A DNA stretch of 5,521 nucleotides. Origin: an uncultured Alphaproteobacteria bacterium (GTDB taxonomy: Bacteria > Pseudomonadota > Alphaproteobacteria > Puniceispirillales > Puniceispirillaceae). Of the stretch, positions 1-5,521 are shown piece after piece. The stretch lies in assembly GCA_913031555.1 (NCBI GenBank), contig CAJWDO010000124.1, forward strand, positions 1-5,521, read 5' to 3'. Under the pieces are notes generated by a model, which was not told the DNA's origin, searched no databases, and was given only the letters and a program-made list of their open reading frames with translations. A program made the translations under genes and the position numbers. Position 1 is the stretch's first letter. Each line of letters opens with the position of its first letter.

Positions 1-540
1 CCTGTCGAGCATGCCGCAATATGACAGCACCCGCCGCATCACCAGACTGTCCATAATGGTCCGCGTGCCATTCGCAAAGCCGACAGCGCCGGCATCCGCC
101 ATCAGGCCAAGCTCGGCCATCGCCTTGCCCTTCAATTTGCGGGTCGCGGCGCCATAAAGGAACAGGCGCACGCCGCCGAGGCGGTTCGCGCGAAGGCTGA
201 GGGAATCGATCATGCTGGCATCATCGATCACCGGCCTGGCATCGGGCAGGGCGATAATGCTTGTGATGCCACCAGACGCGGCTGCCCGCAGCAATGTTGA
301 CAGATCCTCAAGGTGCTCGGCACCGGGATCGGCTGATTGCACCCGCATGTCGATCAGGCCCGGTGCAAGGCAGGCACCGGCGCAATCATGGCTCTTCGCC
401 GCGGCGGCGGAGAGTTCGGCCGGCGGTGTGCCGGCACCGGAAGCGGAAATTAGGTCGCCGCTGACGGCAACAAAGCCAATTTCGTCACGTGTCTGGGCTG
501 GATCGAGAATCCGTGCGTTGTGGAACAACAGGTCGGTCAT
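1..540 (-). CDS. pyrC: Dihydroorotase-like protein, probably inactive (partial, N-terminal 180 residues)
   Basis: This is the first 180 codons of an amidohydrolase-superfamily protein of the class I dihydroorotase type; the 3' end runs off the window. It begins with the small beta domain (MTDLLFHNARILDP), followed by the strand-1 motif APGLIDM at residues 59-65 and the GGITSIIALPD segment at 90-100. Active dihydroorotases have HxH plus Arg after the Asp-Met (DMHVHLREPG). Here the matching residues are R66-V67-Q68 followed by S-A-D-P-G. The FxDDG motif that supplies a metal-bridging Asp reads F155-A-N-G. Loss of these ligands indicates a pseudoenzyme. In Pseudomonas and relatives such proteins (PyrC', PyrX) hold the ATCase together and another gene supplies real dihydroorotase activity. 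The ATG overlaps the pyrB stop by 4 bases (ATGA) and a GAGGG ribosome site lies 6 bases upstream, so coupled translation with pyrB is likely. The family call is firm. Inactivity is inferred from the visible third to half of the protein. Confidence 0.9.
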   Translation of the reverse strand, partial: MTDLLFHNARILDPAQTRDEIGFVAVSGDLISASGAGTPPAELSAAAAKSHDCAGACLAPGLIDMRVQSADPGAEHLEDLSTLLRAAASGGITSIIALPDARPVIDDASMIDSLSLRANRLGGVRLFLYGAATRKLKGKAMAELGLMADAGAVGFANGTRTIMDSLVMRRVLSYCGMLDR

Positions 541-1571
541 GCCGCACCCTCGCCGCTGGCAAGTGCCTCAAGACAGGCCATCCGCGCCGCCACACCGATT
601 TCCACCTGTGTGCGGATCAGGCTTTTTTCGACATCATCGGCGGTGGCCGAATCAATCTCCACCCCACGGTTCATCGGCCCGGGATGCATGATCAGCGCCT
701 GAGGCGCGGCGCGCATCAGCTTGTTGCGGTCAAGCCCGAACAGGTTGAAATATTCCCGCTGTGACGGCGTCTCGGTGCCTTCCATACGTTCGGTCTGAAG
801 CCGCAGCATCATCACGATATCGACACCTTCGATCCCTTCCTCGAGGTCGGTAAAAATCTCGACGCCCATGCTGTCGATGGCGGCCGGCAGCAGCGTCGCC
901 GGACAAACCAGCCTGATCTCGGCGCCAAGCGTTGACAGAAGGTGGATGTTCGATCGTGCCACGCGGCTGTTGGCGATATCCCCGCAGATGGCGATCCGCA
1001 GCCCCTCGATCCGGCCGACCCGGCGCTTGATCGTCAGCGCGTCGAGAAGCGCCTGTGTGGGATGTTCATGACGGCCGTCACCGGCATTGATTACGGCGGC
1101 ATCGACGTGCTGGCTCAGCAGTTGCGCCGCGCCGGAGCAATTATGCCGCACGACGAGGATATGCGGATGCATCGCGTTCAGTGTGGTGGCGGTATCAAGA
1201 AGTGTCTCACCCTTCTTCACTGATGATCCGGCGACATTGATATTCAGGACCGAGCCGCCAAGATTCTTCGCCGCCAGCTCGAATGACACGCGCGTCCTTG
1301 TCGAATTTTCGAAGAAAAGATTAAGCACGGTGCGTCCACGAAGCACTTCCGACAATGGTGGATCGAACCTGCCGCTGTTCTGGCCATCATTTTGGCCATT
1401 ACCTTGAATAATGTCGGCGAAGACATTGCCGCGATCGATGAGGCCGGTGATCTCGAGAGGGTTCAACCCCTCGATACCCAGCAAATGACGGGATGTTAGC
1501 CCGGCGGGTGGGGCCGTTGTGGTCGGCATGTTGCCGGACGGGGCGGTATCGCGTGCGCGCTTGTCTGTCAT
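537..1571 (-). CDS. pyrB: Aspartate carbamoyltransferase catalytic chain
   Basis: This cytoplasmic enzyme joins carbamoyl phosphate and L-aspartate to give N-carbamoyl-aspartate, the committed step of pyrimidine synthesis. All expected active-site motifs are present: the carbamoyl-phosphate loop FFENSTRTR at residues 86-94, SSVKKGE at 116-122 (K120 corresponds to E. coli K84), VVRH at 140-143, HEHPTQ at 168-173, the aspartate-binding LRLQ at 256-259, and HPGPMNRG at 296-303. At 344 residues it is longer than the usual 305-320. The excess is an N-terminal extension of about 27 residues before the SRHLLGIEGL start of the fold, plus a Gly/Asn/Gln-rich insertion around residues 57-68. The start at 1571 is the most upstream ATG after ruvX, but no strong ribosome site precedes it. 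ATG at 1529 (residue 15) is an alternative that would shorten the extension. The gene lies 46 bases after ruvX and overlaps pyrC by 4 bases, consistent with one operon. Confidence 0.97.
   Translation of the reverse strand: MTDKRARDTAPSGNMPTTTAPPAGLTSRHLLGIEGLNPLEITGLIDRGNVFADIIQGNGQNDGQNSGRFDPPLSEVLRGRTVLNLFFENSTRTRVSFELAAKNLGGSVLNINVAGSSVKKGETLLDTATTLNAMHPHILVVRHNCSGAAQLLSQHVDAAVINAGDGRHEHPTQALLDALTIKRRVGRIEGLRIAICGDIANSRVARSNIHLLSTLGAEIRLVCPATLLPAAIDSMGVEIFTDLEEGIEGVDIVMMLRLQTERMEGTETPSQREYFNLFGLDRNKLMRAAPQALIMHPGPMNRGVEIDSATADDVEKSLIRTQVEIGVAARMACLEALASGEGAA
547..551 (-). promoter_or_regulatory. Ribosome binding site of pyrC inside the end of pyrB
   Basis: On the minus strand GAGGG lies 6 bases before the pyrC ATG at 540, within the last codons of pyrB. 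Together with the ATGA overlap it supports the chosen pyrC start and re-initiation by ribosomes finishing pyrB. Confidence 0.7.
1368..1403 (-). repeat. Degenerate 12-base tandem duplication inside pyrB
   Basis: Plus-strand bases 1379-1390 and 1391-1402 are two adjacent 12-base units sharing 9 of 12 positions, including a common TGGCCAT core. In the pyrB frame they give N-G-Q-N followed by D-G-Q-N (residues 58-65). The surrounding insertion, roughly residues 57-68, is not needed for the common ATCase fold. Its in-frame length and low complexity suggest replication slippage into a surface loop between the N-terminal helices and the strand before the carbamoyl-phosphate loop. Confidence 0.55.
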
Positions 1572-1617
1572 GAAAGCCAGCTTATAGTCGCGGTTGCCTG
1601 CCGACGTCCAGCGGAAA
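1572..1617 (-). promoter_or_regulatory. Short ruvX-pyrB spacer with a possible weak promoter
   Basis: This 46-base gap separates the ruvX stop from the pyrB ATG. Read on the minus strand it holds a TATAAG hexamer about 12 bases before the pyrB start, with only a poor -35-like CTGGAC 19 bases upstream. If that hexamer were a -10 box the leader would be extremely short. I see no attenuator-like hairpin with a T run and no obvious leader peptide. The simplest reading is co-transcription from upstream of ruvX. Confidence 0.2.
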
Positions 1618-2097
1618 TCAGCCTGTTTCGAGTGCCGCGCCGTGAATCCGGTCGAGTGCGGACTGCAGGATCCAGCCGGCCGCCAGCGCGTCGCGTCTGA
1701 CCGCGCGGCGTGCCCGCGTTATGTCGGCCTCCAGCATCGCCGATTCCACCGCCTGTGTAGACAGTCTTTCATCCTGAAAGATGATCGGCAGGTCGCGCAT
1801 TCGCAGCAGGGCATGGGCGAAATCACGCGTCGCGTCGCAGCGCGGGCCTTCGCTGCCGTCCATATTGACTGGCCAGCCGATGACAAGCCCGCCGACGCAT
1901 TCATCATCGCACAGCGCTAACAACGTCTCGGCATCGGGGGTGAATTTCTTCCGCCACAGGATTTTCAGCGGGCTTGCCACACTGAACGCGGAATCGGAAA
2001 TGGCCAGTCCGATTGTCTTCTTGCCGACATCGAGTCCAAGCAGCCGCTGGCCCGGCGAAAGCGCCGTCAGCATATCGTTGAGCTTGCAGATCGTCAT
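1618..2097 (-). CDS. ruvX: RuvX/YqgF-family RNase H-like nuclease
   Basis: This is a small RNase H-fold protein of the YqgF/RuvX family. Members process the 5' end of pre-16S rRNA in E. coli, and some cleave Holliday junctions. With the start at 2097 it has 159 residues, normal for the family. Visible motifs are LLGLDVGKKTIGLAISD at 19-35 with catalytic D23, VIGWPVNMDGSEGPR at 72-86, QDERLST at 108-114 with E110, and RRDALAAGWILQ at 134-145 with D136, so the three acidic catalytic positions are intact. The usual Trp before DERLST is Gln here, a mild change. The start is uncertain: in-frame ATGs lie at 2115, 2097 and 2073 and none has a well-spaced ribosome site. The frame stays open further upstream, but that part is antisense to gatC and not family-like. 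The gene diverges from gatC and is followed by pyrB after 46 bases. Confidence 0.93.
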   Translation of the reverse strand: MTICKLNDMLTALSPGQRLLGLDVGKKTIGLAISDSAFSVASPLKILWRKKFTPDAETLLALCDDECVGGLVIGWPVNMDGSEGPRCDATRDFAHALLRMRDLPIIFQDERLSTQAVESAMLEADITRARRAVRRDALAAGWILQSALDRIHGAALETG

Positions 2098-2151
2098 ACG
2101 CGGTGATAGATGCATCCTTGTTTTTACTGCAACAGGACAAAGCACAGCATC
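2098..2151. promoter_or_regulatory. Divergent intergenic region between ruvX and gatC
   Basis: These 54 bases are the only spacer between the two outward-facing gene groups, so promoters for both probably lie here and may extend into the 5' ends of the genes. For gatC, TTGCAG at 2084-2089 and TAGATG at 2107-2112 are spaced by 17 bases, but each matches only about half of the sigma-70 consensus. An AGGA at 2134-2137 lies 14 bases before the gatC ATG, which is longer than ideal. On the minus strand CAAGG touches the ATG at 2115. The location is well supported; the exact elements are not. Confidence 0.4.
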
Positions 2152-2439
2152 ATGTCGGTTGACAAGAGTACCGTTGCACGCATTGCACGGTTGGCACGCA
2201 TCCATGTGCCTGAGGAGCGGCAGGAAAAGCTGTCCTCGGAACTGAATGGTATTCTCGACTGGATCGAGGAGTTGAACGAGGTTGACACAGGCAATGTCGA
2301 GCCCATCGCCAGTGTGACCGGTCATTCGCTGCCACGCCGCGAGGATGTTGTCAGCGATGGCAACAGGGTGGATGAGGTGCTGGCCAATGTGCCCGAGACG
2401 GCCAGCGGGTTCTTTGTCGTTCCGAAGGTGGTCGAGTGA
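2152..2439 (+). CDS. gatC: Glutamyl/aspartyl-tRNA amidotransferase subunit C
   Basis: This is the small belt-like subunit of the GatCAB amidotransferase, which wraps around GatA and GatB and stabilises the complex. The protein has 95 residues, typical of the family. It shows the N-terminal VARIARLARI helix (8-17), the LNGILDWIEELNEVDT segment (31-46), VEPIASV (49-55), a following Arg/Asp stretch (RREDVV), and the C-terminal FFVVPKVVE (87-95) that closes most GatC proteins. The start at 2152 gives the standard MSVDKST N-terminus. An in-frame ATG at 2110 would add 14 residues with no family resemblance and would lie in the divergent promoter region. It is the first gene of a compact gatC-gatA-gatB operon, and its TGA overlaps the gatA ATG by one base. 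Confidence 0.95.
   Translation: MSVDKSTVARIARLARIHVPEERQEKLSSELNGILDWIEELNEVDTGNVEPIASVTGHSLPRREDVVSDGNRVDEVLANVPETASGFFVVPKVVE
2425..2431 (+). promoter_or_regulatory. Ribosome binding site of gatA inside gatC
   Basis: AAGGTGG at the end of gatC has its GGTGG core 7 bases before the ATG at 2439. This favours ATG 2439 over the GTG at 2436 one codon upstream as the gatA start. Confidence 0.6.
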
Positions 2440-3920
2440 TGTCCGATCTGCTGTCACTGAGCGCCGTTGCGGCGCGTGCCGCGCTTGACGCTGGCGAGAT
2501 TTCCGCGCCCGAATTGACCTCGGCCTATCTTGCCGCTGTCGAGGAGACGGCGCCGCTGAATAATTACGTGGCTGTCACTGCCGAGCGCGCGCTGGACATG
2601 GCAGCGGCCTCCCAGACAAGGATCAAGTCTGGCGAAGCCGGGCTGATCGAGGGCATTCCGGTCGGGGTGAAGGACCTGTTCTGCACCGCCGGCGTTGCCA
2701 GCACCGCCTGTTCGCGCATCCTTGAAGGGTTCACGCCGACCTATGAAAGCACCGTCACCGCCAATCTGTGGCGCGAGGGTGGGGTGATGCTCGGCAAGCT
2801 GAACTGTGATGAATTCGCGATGGGGTCCGGCAACGAGACAAGCGCCTATGGCCCTGCGGTCAATCCCTGGACAGGTGCCGACGGTGTCGAACTGGTGCCG
2901 GGGGGATCCTCAGGTGGTTCGGCTTCGGCCGTGGCGGCGCGCGCGGCGCTGCTGGCAACGGGAACTGACACCGGTGGATCGATCCGCCAGCCGGCGGCGT
3001 TCTGTGGCATCGTCGGCATGAAGCCGACCTATGGGCGCTGTTCGCGCTGGGGCATCGTGGCGTTCGCCAGTTCGCTGGATCAGGCTGGCCCGTTCAGCCG
3101 CAGCGTCGCCGACAATGCGCTGATGATGCAGGCGATGGCAGGTCATGATACGAAGGATTCCACCTCTGCCGCAACGCCGCTTCCCGACCTGATGGCGGCG
3201 CTCGACAAGGGCGTGAAGGGGATGAAAATCGGTGTGCCGTCGGAATATGTGATGGATGGCATGGACAGCGAGGTTGTCGCGCTGTGGGAGCAGGGGCAGG
3301 CCTGGCTTCGCGATGCCGGCGCCGAGCTTGTCGCGATTTCACTGCCGCACACCAAATACGCGCTGCCTGCCTATTACATCATCGCCCCGGCCGAAGCCTC
3401 GTCGAACCTTGCCCGTTATGACGGGGTCAGGTACGGGCTGCGGGTCGAGGCGGATTCGCTTGACGAGATGTATGCCGAGACGCGCGCCGCCGGCTTTGGC
3501 GAGGAGGTGCAGCGCCGCATCCTGATTGGCACCTATGTGCTGTCGGCAGGTTATTATGATGCTTATTATCTGAAAGCGCAGAAGGTCCGCCGCCTGATCA
3601 AACAGGATTTCGACACCGCCTTCGAGACTGTCGACGCCATCCTGACGCCGGCAACGCCGACAGCCGCCTTTCCGGTCGGGCGCAAGGTCGATGACCCGGT
3701 CACCAACTATCTGAATGATGTCTTCACCGTGCCTGCCAACCTTGCCGGGTTGCCGGGTATGGCGCTGCCGGCCGGCCTCAACAGTGACGGTCTGCCGCTG
3801 GGACTGCAGATCCTCGGGCGCCCGTTCGACGAGGCAAGCCTGTACAGCATCGGCCGCGTGATCGAGGACGCCGCCGCGTTCAGCGCGGTACCACAGCGCC
3901 GCGCGGGAGGGGCGTCATGA
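2439..3920 (+). CDS. gatA: Glutamyl/aspartyl-tRNA amidotransferase subunit A
   Basis: This amidase-signature enzyme hydrolyses glutamine and passes the ammonia through the complex to GatB, where it amidates Glu-tRNA(Gln) or Asp-tRNA(Asn). From ATG 2439 it has 493 residues, normal for GatA. The Ser-cisSer-Lys triad is complete: K78 in GIPVGVKDLF, cis-Ser S157 in PGGSSGGSAS, and nucleophile S181 in TDTGGSIRQPA. The 24-residue spacing between the two serines matches the family. Other landmarks are KLNCDEFAMGSGNETSAYGP at 120-139 and the C-terminal FTVPANLAGLPGMALPAG at 429-446. The stretch NPWTGADGVELVPGG is a few residues longer than the common NPWD..RVPGG form, a variation also found in related bacteria. 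The ATG overlaps the gatC stop (TGATG). GTG at 2436 would add one residue. The end overlaps gatB by 4 bases, consistent with coupled translation and balanced subunit supply. Confidence 0.97.
   Translation: MSDLLSLSAVAARAALDAGEISAPELTSAYLAAVEETAPLNNYVAVTAERALDMAAASQTRIKSGEAGLIEGIPVGVKDLFCTAGVASTACSRILEGFTPTYESTVTANLWREGGVMLGKLNCDEFAMGSGNETSAYGPAVNPWTGADGVELVPGGSSGGSASAVAARAALLATGTDTGGSIRQPAAFCGIVGMKPTYGRCSRWGIVAFASSLDQAGPFSRSVADNALMMQAMAGHDTKDSTSAATPLPDLMAALDKGVKGMKIGVPSEYVMDGMDSEVVALWEQGQAWLRDAGAELVAISLPHTKYALPAYYIIAPAEASSNLARYDGVRYGLRVEADSLDEMYAETRAAGFGEEVQRRILIGTYVLSAGYYDAYYLKAQKVRRLIKQDFDTAFETVDAILTPATPTAAFPVGRKVDDPVTNYLNDVFTVPANLAGLPGMALPAGLNSDGLPLGLQILGRPFDEASLYSIGRVIEDAAAFSAVPQRRAGGAS
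3905..3912 (+). promoter_or_regulatory. Strong ribosome binding site of gatB inside gatA
   Basis: GGGAGGGG near the end of gatA contains GGAGG 6 bases before the gatB ATG. It is the best ribosome site in the window and fixes the gatB start at 3917, which shares ATGA with the gatA stop. Confidence 0.8.
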
Positions 3921-5371
3921 GTGATCTTGTCGAAGGCCGCACAGGTGAATGGGAGGTCGTCATCGGGCTGGAGGTTCATGCGCAGGTGGCCTCGAACGCC
4001 AAGCTGTTCTCCGGCGCACCGACGGCGTTCGGTGCCGAGCCGAACGCCAATGTGTCGCTCGTCGATGCGGCGATGCCCGGCATGCTGCCGGTGATCAATC
4101 AGGAATGCGTTCGCCAGGCAATCCGCACCGGGCTTGGCCTGAAGGCCGAGATCAATCTTGTCAGCGTGTTCGACAGGAAAAATTACTTCTACGCCGACCT
4201 GCCGCAGGGTTATCAGATCAGCCAGTTCAAGCAGCCGATTGTCGGCGAGGGGATGCTGCGCCTCGACATGCCGGATGGCTCAACCCGCGAGATCGGGATC
4301 GAACGTCTGCATCTGGAACAGGATGCCGGCAAGTCGATGCATGACCAGCATCCCTCGAAAAGCTATATTGATCTCAATCGCACCGGTGTGGCTCTGATGG
4401 AGATTGTCTCGAAGCCGGACATGCGGTCAGCCGCCGAGGCGGCAGCCTATGTGAAAAAGCTGCGCTCTATCCTGCGCTATCTTGGGACCTGTGATGGCAA
4501 TATGGAGGAAGGTTCGCTCCGCGCCGACGTGAATGTGTCGGTGCGCCGCCCGGGCGAGCCCCTTGGTACCCGTACCGAGACCAAGAACCTGAATTCCCTG
4601 CGCTTTATCCAGCAGGCAATCGATTACGAGGTGGCCCGCCAGATCGAGGTCATCGAGGATGGCGGCGAGATCGACCAGGAAACACGCCTGTTCGACACCA
4701 CCACCGGCACGACGCGGACAATGCGCTCGAAAGAGGATGCGCATGATTATCGCTATTTCCCGGACCCGGATTTGCTGCCGCTGGTGATCCCGCAGGAGGA
4801 GGTCGACGAACTCAGCGCCGCGTTGCCGGAGCTTCCCGACCTGATCCGTGAGCGGCTGACCGGCGAGTATGGGCTGTCGGCCTATGACGCCTCGGTGATC
4901 ATCGAGGAGCGCGAGACCGCCGCCTATTACGAGGCTGCCAGCGCCGAGCGTGACCGCAAGCTTGTCGCCAACTGGATGACGGTCGAGTTGTTCGGTGCGC
5001 TGAACAAGTCCGGCCAGTCGCTTGCTGACTGCAAGGTCACGCCGGCGGCGCTTGGCGGGCTTGTCGGGCTGATCGAGGATGGCACCATTTCCGGCAAGAT
5101 TGCCAAGGATGTCTTCGCGACGATGTTCGAGACCGGCAAGGACGCCACGGCCATTGTCGAGGAGCAGGGGCTGAAACAGGTGTCCGACAGCGGCGCCATT
5201 GAAGCCATGATCGACGAAGTGATGGCCGCGAACGAGGACAAGGTCTCCGAATATCGGGGCGGCAAGGACAAGCTTTTCGGCTTTTTTGTCGGTCAGGTGA
5301 TGAAGGCATCGAAGGGCCAGGCCAACCCCGGCATGGTCAATCAGGTGCTGCGCGCAAAGCTTGACGGCTGA
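3917..5371 (+). CDS. gatB: Glutamyl/aspartyl-tRNA amidotransferase subunit B
   Basis: This subunit binds the misacylated tRNA, activates the side-chain carboxylate of tRNA-bound Glu or Asp with ATP, and amidates it with ammonia from GatA. At 484 residues it is full length. The cradle domain has VIGLEVHAQV at 15-24 with metal-site residues E19 and H21, DLPQGYQISQFKQPI at 94-108, LHLEQDAGKS at 131-140 with E134 at the conserved spacing from H21, NRTGVALMEIVSKPD at 154-168, and EEGSLRADVNVSVR at 197-210. A helical linker leads into the C-terminal YqeY-like tail (about 335-484), which in the family contacts the tRNA elbow; it includes NWMTVELFG and ends in ANPGMVNQVLRAKL. It is the last gene of gatCAB. 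The sequence does not show whether the cell uses it for Gln, Asn or both; that depends on whether GlnRS and AsnRS genes exist elsewhere. Confidence 0.97.
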   Translation: MSDLVEGRTGEWEVVIGLEVHAQVASNAKLFSGAPTAFGAEPNANVSLVDAAMPGMLPVINQECVRQAIRTGLGLKAEINLVSVFDRKNYFYADLPQGYQISQFKQPIVGEGMLRLDMPDGSTREIGIERLHLEQDAGKSMHDQHPSKSYIDLNRTGVALMEIVSKPDMRSAAEAAAYVKKLRSILRYLGTCDGNMEEGSLRADVNVSVRRPGEPLGTRTETKNLNSLRFIQQAIDYEVARQIEVIEDGGEIDQETRLFDTTTGTTRTMRSKEDAHDYRYFPDPDLLPLVIPQEEVDELSAALPELPDLIRERLTGEYGLSAYDASVIIEERETAAYYEAASAERDRKLVANWMTVELFGALNKSGQSLADCKVTPAALGGLVGLIEDGTISGKIAKDVFATMFETGKDATAIVEEQGLKQVSDSGAIEAMIDEVMAANEDKVSEYRGGKDKLFGFFVGQVMKASKGQANPGMVNQVLRAKLDG

Positions 5372-5383
5372 ACCCTGTCCGGT

Positions 5384-5427
5384 GGGCGATTTCCGATTTG
5401 CCAGCGGGCGATTTCCGATTTGACAGC
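5384..5427 (+). repeat. Two tandem 22-base direct repeats downstream of gatB
   Basis: The unit GGGCGATTTCCGATTTG plus a C/A-CAGC tail occurs at 5384-5405 and again at 5406-5427 with a single mismatch. Each copy contains its own short repeat (CGATTTC then CGATTTG). The block starts 12 bases after the gatB stop and is noncoding. Slippage or a repeated binding site would both explain it. I see only two copies in the window, so nothing shows that it is a dispersed genomic repeat. Confidence 0.9.
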
Positions 5428-5429
5428 CG

Positions 5430-5442
5430 GCTTTTTCAAAGC
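5430..5442 (+). terminator. Possible weak terminator hairpin after gatB
   Basis: GCTTT and AAAGC form a 5-base stem around a TTC loop, 58 bases after the gatB stop. A G-T wobble could add one pair. The stem is AT-rich and no T run follows it, so it is a poor intrinsic terminator. The T run sits inside the stem. It is listed because no better candidate is present in the window for ending the gatCAB transcript. Confidence 0.2.
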
Positions 5443-5521
5443 TAGGTAACACCCTGCATACGCCGTGTATCTTCTTCGGTCCGGTTGGCGCGTAAAAGCG
5501 TTTGATCGGGTCCGGCCCCGG
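5443..5521. other. Noncoding tail with no recognisable gene
   Basis: No family-like reading frame, tRNA or other RNA gene is visible here. Small features are a 4-base inverted repeat (ATAC/GTAT, 5458-5470) and two GGTCCGG-type words near 5479 and 5509. This may be the upstream region of the next gene, which lies outside the window. Confidence 0.4.

Noticed and set aside
212..764. Overlapping plus-strand open frames opposite pyrC and the end of pyrB
   Set aside because: They are shadows of the minus-strand genes: they lack family-like sequence and are rich in Arg, Ser and Pro, as expected of noncoding frames in GC-rich DNA.
2098..2457. Upstream extension of the ruvX frame to a 279-residue protein
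   Set aside because: The added 120 residues are antisense to gatC and resemble no part of the YqgF family, whose members have about 140-165 residues.
5375..5426. CTGTC (5375-5379) and GACAG (5422-5426) as a hairpin enclosing the 22-base repeats
   Set aside because: The stem is only five pairs around a loop of 42 bases and does not extend inward or outward, so it is likely chance.
5384..5427. The tandem repeats as the start of a CRISPR array
   Set aside because: The copies are adjacent with no spacer between them, there are only two, and no cas genes are nearby.
4427..5452. A 341-codon open frame on the minus strand opposite gatB
   Set aside because: It is antisense to a complete, well-conserved gatB. 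Its composition (Leu, Gly, Arg and His rich, with no family motif) is what a mirrored GC-rich gene gives, and it has no convincing ribosome site.

Overview
The window looks like ordinary chromosomal DNA from a GC-rich alphaproteobacterium. The coding sequences favour G or C at third positions. A divergent ruvX-pyrB-pyrC block next to gatCAB is a familiar alphaproteobacterial neighbourhood. PyrB also carries the HPGPMNRG-type signature common in that class. I cannot name a genus; a marine SAR116-like or Rhodospirillales-like origin is only a guess. I see no mobile elements, CRISPR arrays, RNA genes or phage genes, and no block of foreign composition.

Layout: the left part is read on the minus strand in the order ruvX (2097 to 1618), pyrB (1571 to 537) and pyrC (540 to 1, cut by the window edge). 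The right part is read on the plus strand as gatC (2152-2439), gatA (2439-3920) and gatB (3917-5371). The two groups diverge from a 54-base spacer at 2098-2151. The last 150 bases hold no gene that I can support. They contain a 22-base sequence repeated twice in tandem and a weak hairpin.

Functions: gatCAB encodes the three-subunit amidotransferase that converts misacylated Glu-tRNA(Gln) and/or Asp-tRNA(Asn) to the correct aminoacyl-tRNA. Its genes are packed with 1-base and 4-base stop/start overlaps, which suggests translational coupling. RuvX/YqgF is an RNase H-like protein linked to rRNA processing or Holliday junction resolution. PyrB is aspartate carbamoyltransferase, the committed step of pyrimidine synthesis.

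The most notable point is pyrC. Its visible part has dihydroorotase architecture, but the metal-binding HxH is replaced by R-V-Q and the Asp-containing FxDDG motif by F-A-N-G. It is therefore probably a catalytically dead, structural partner of PyrB. PyrB itself carries an N-terminal extension and a small repeat-derived insertion. This resembles the class A ATCase/pseudo-DHOase complexes known from Pseudomonas. I see no wholly new system here.
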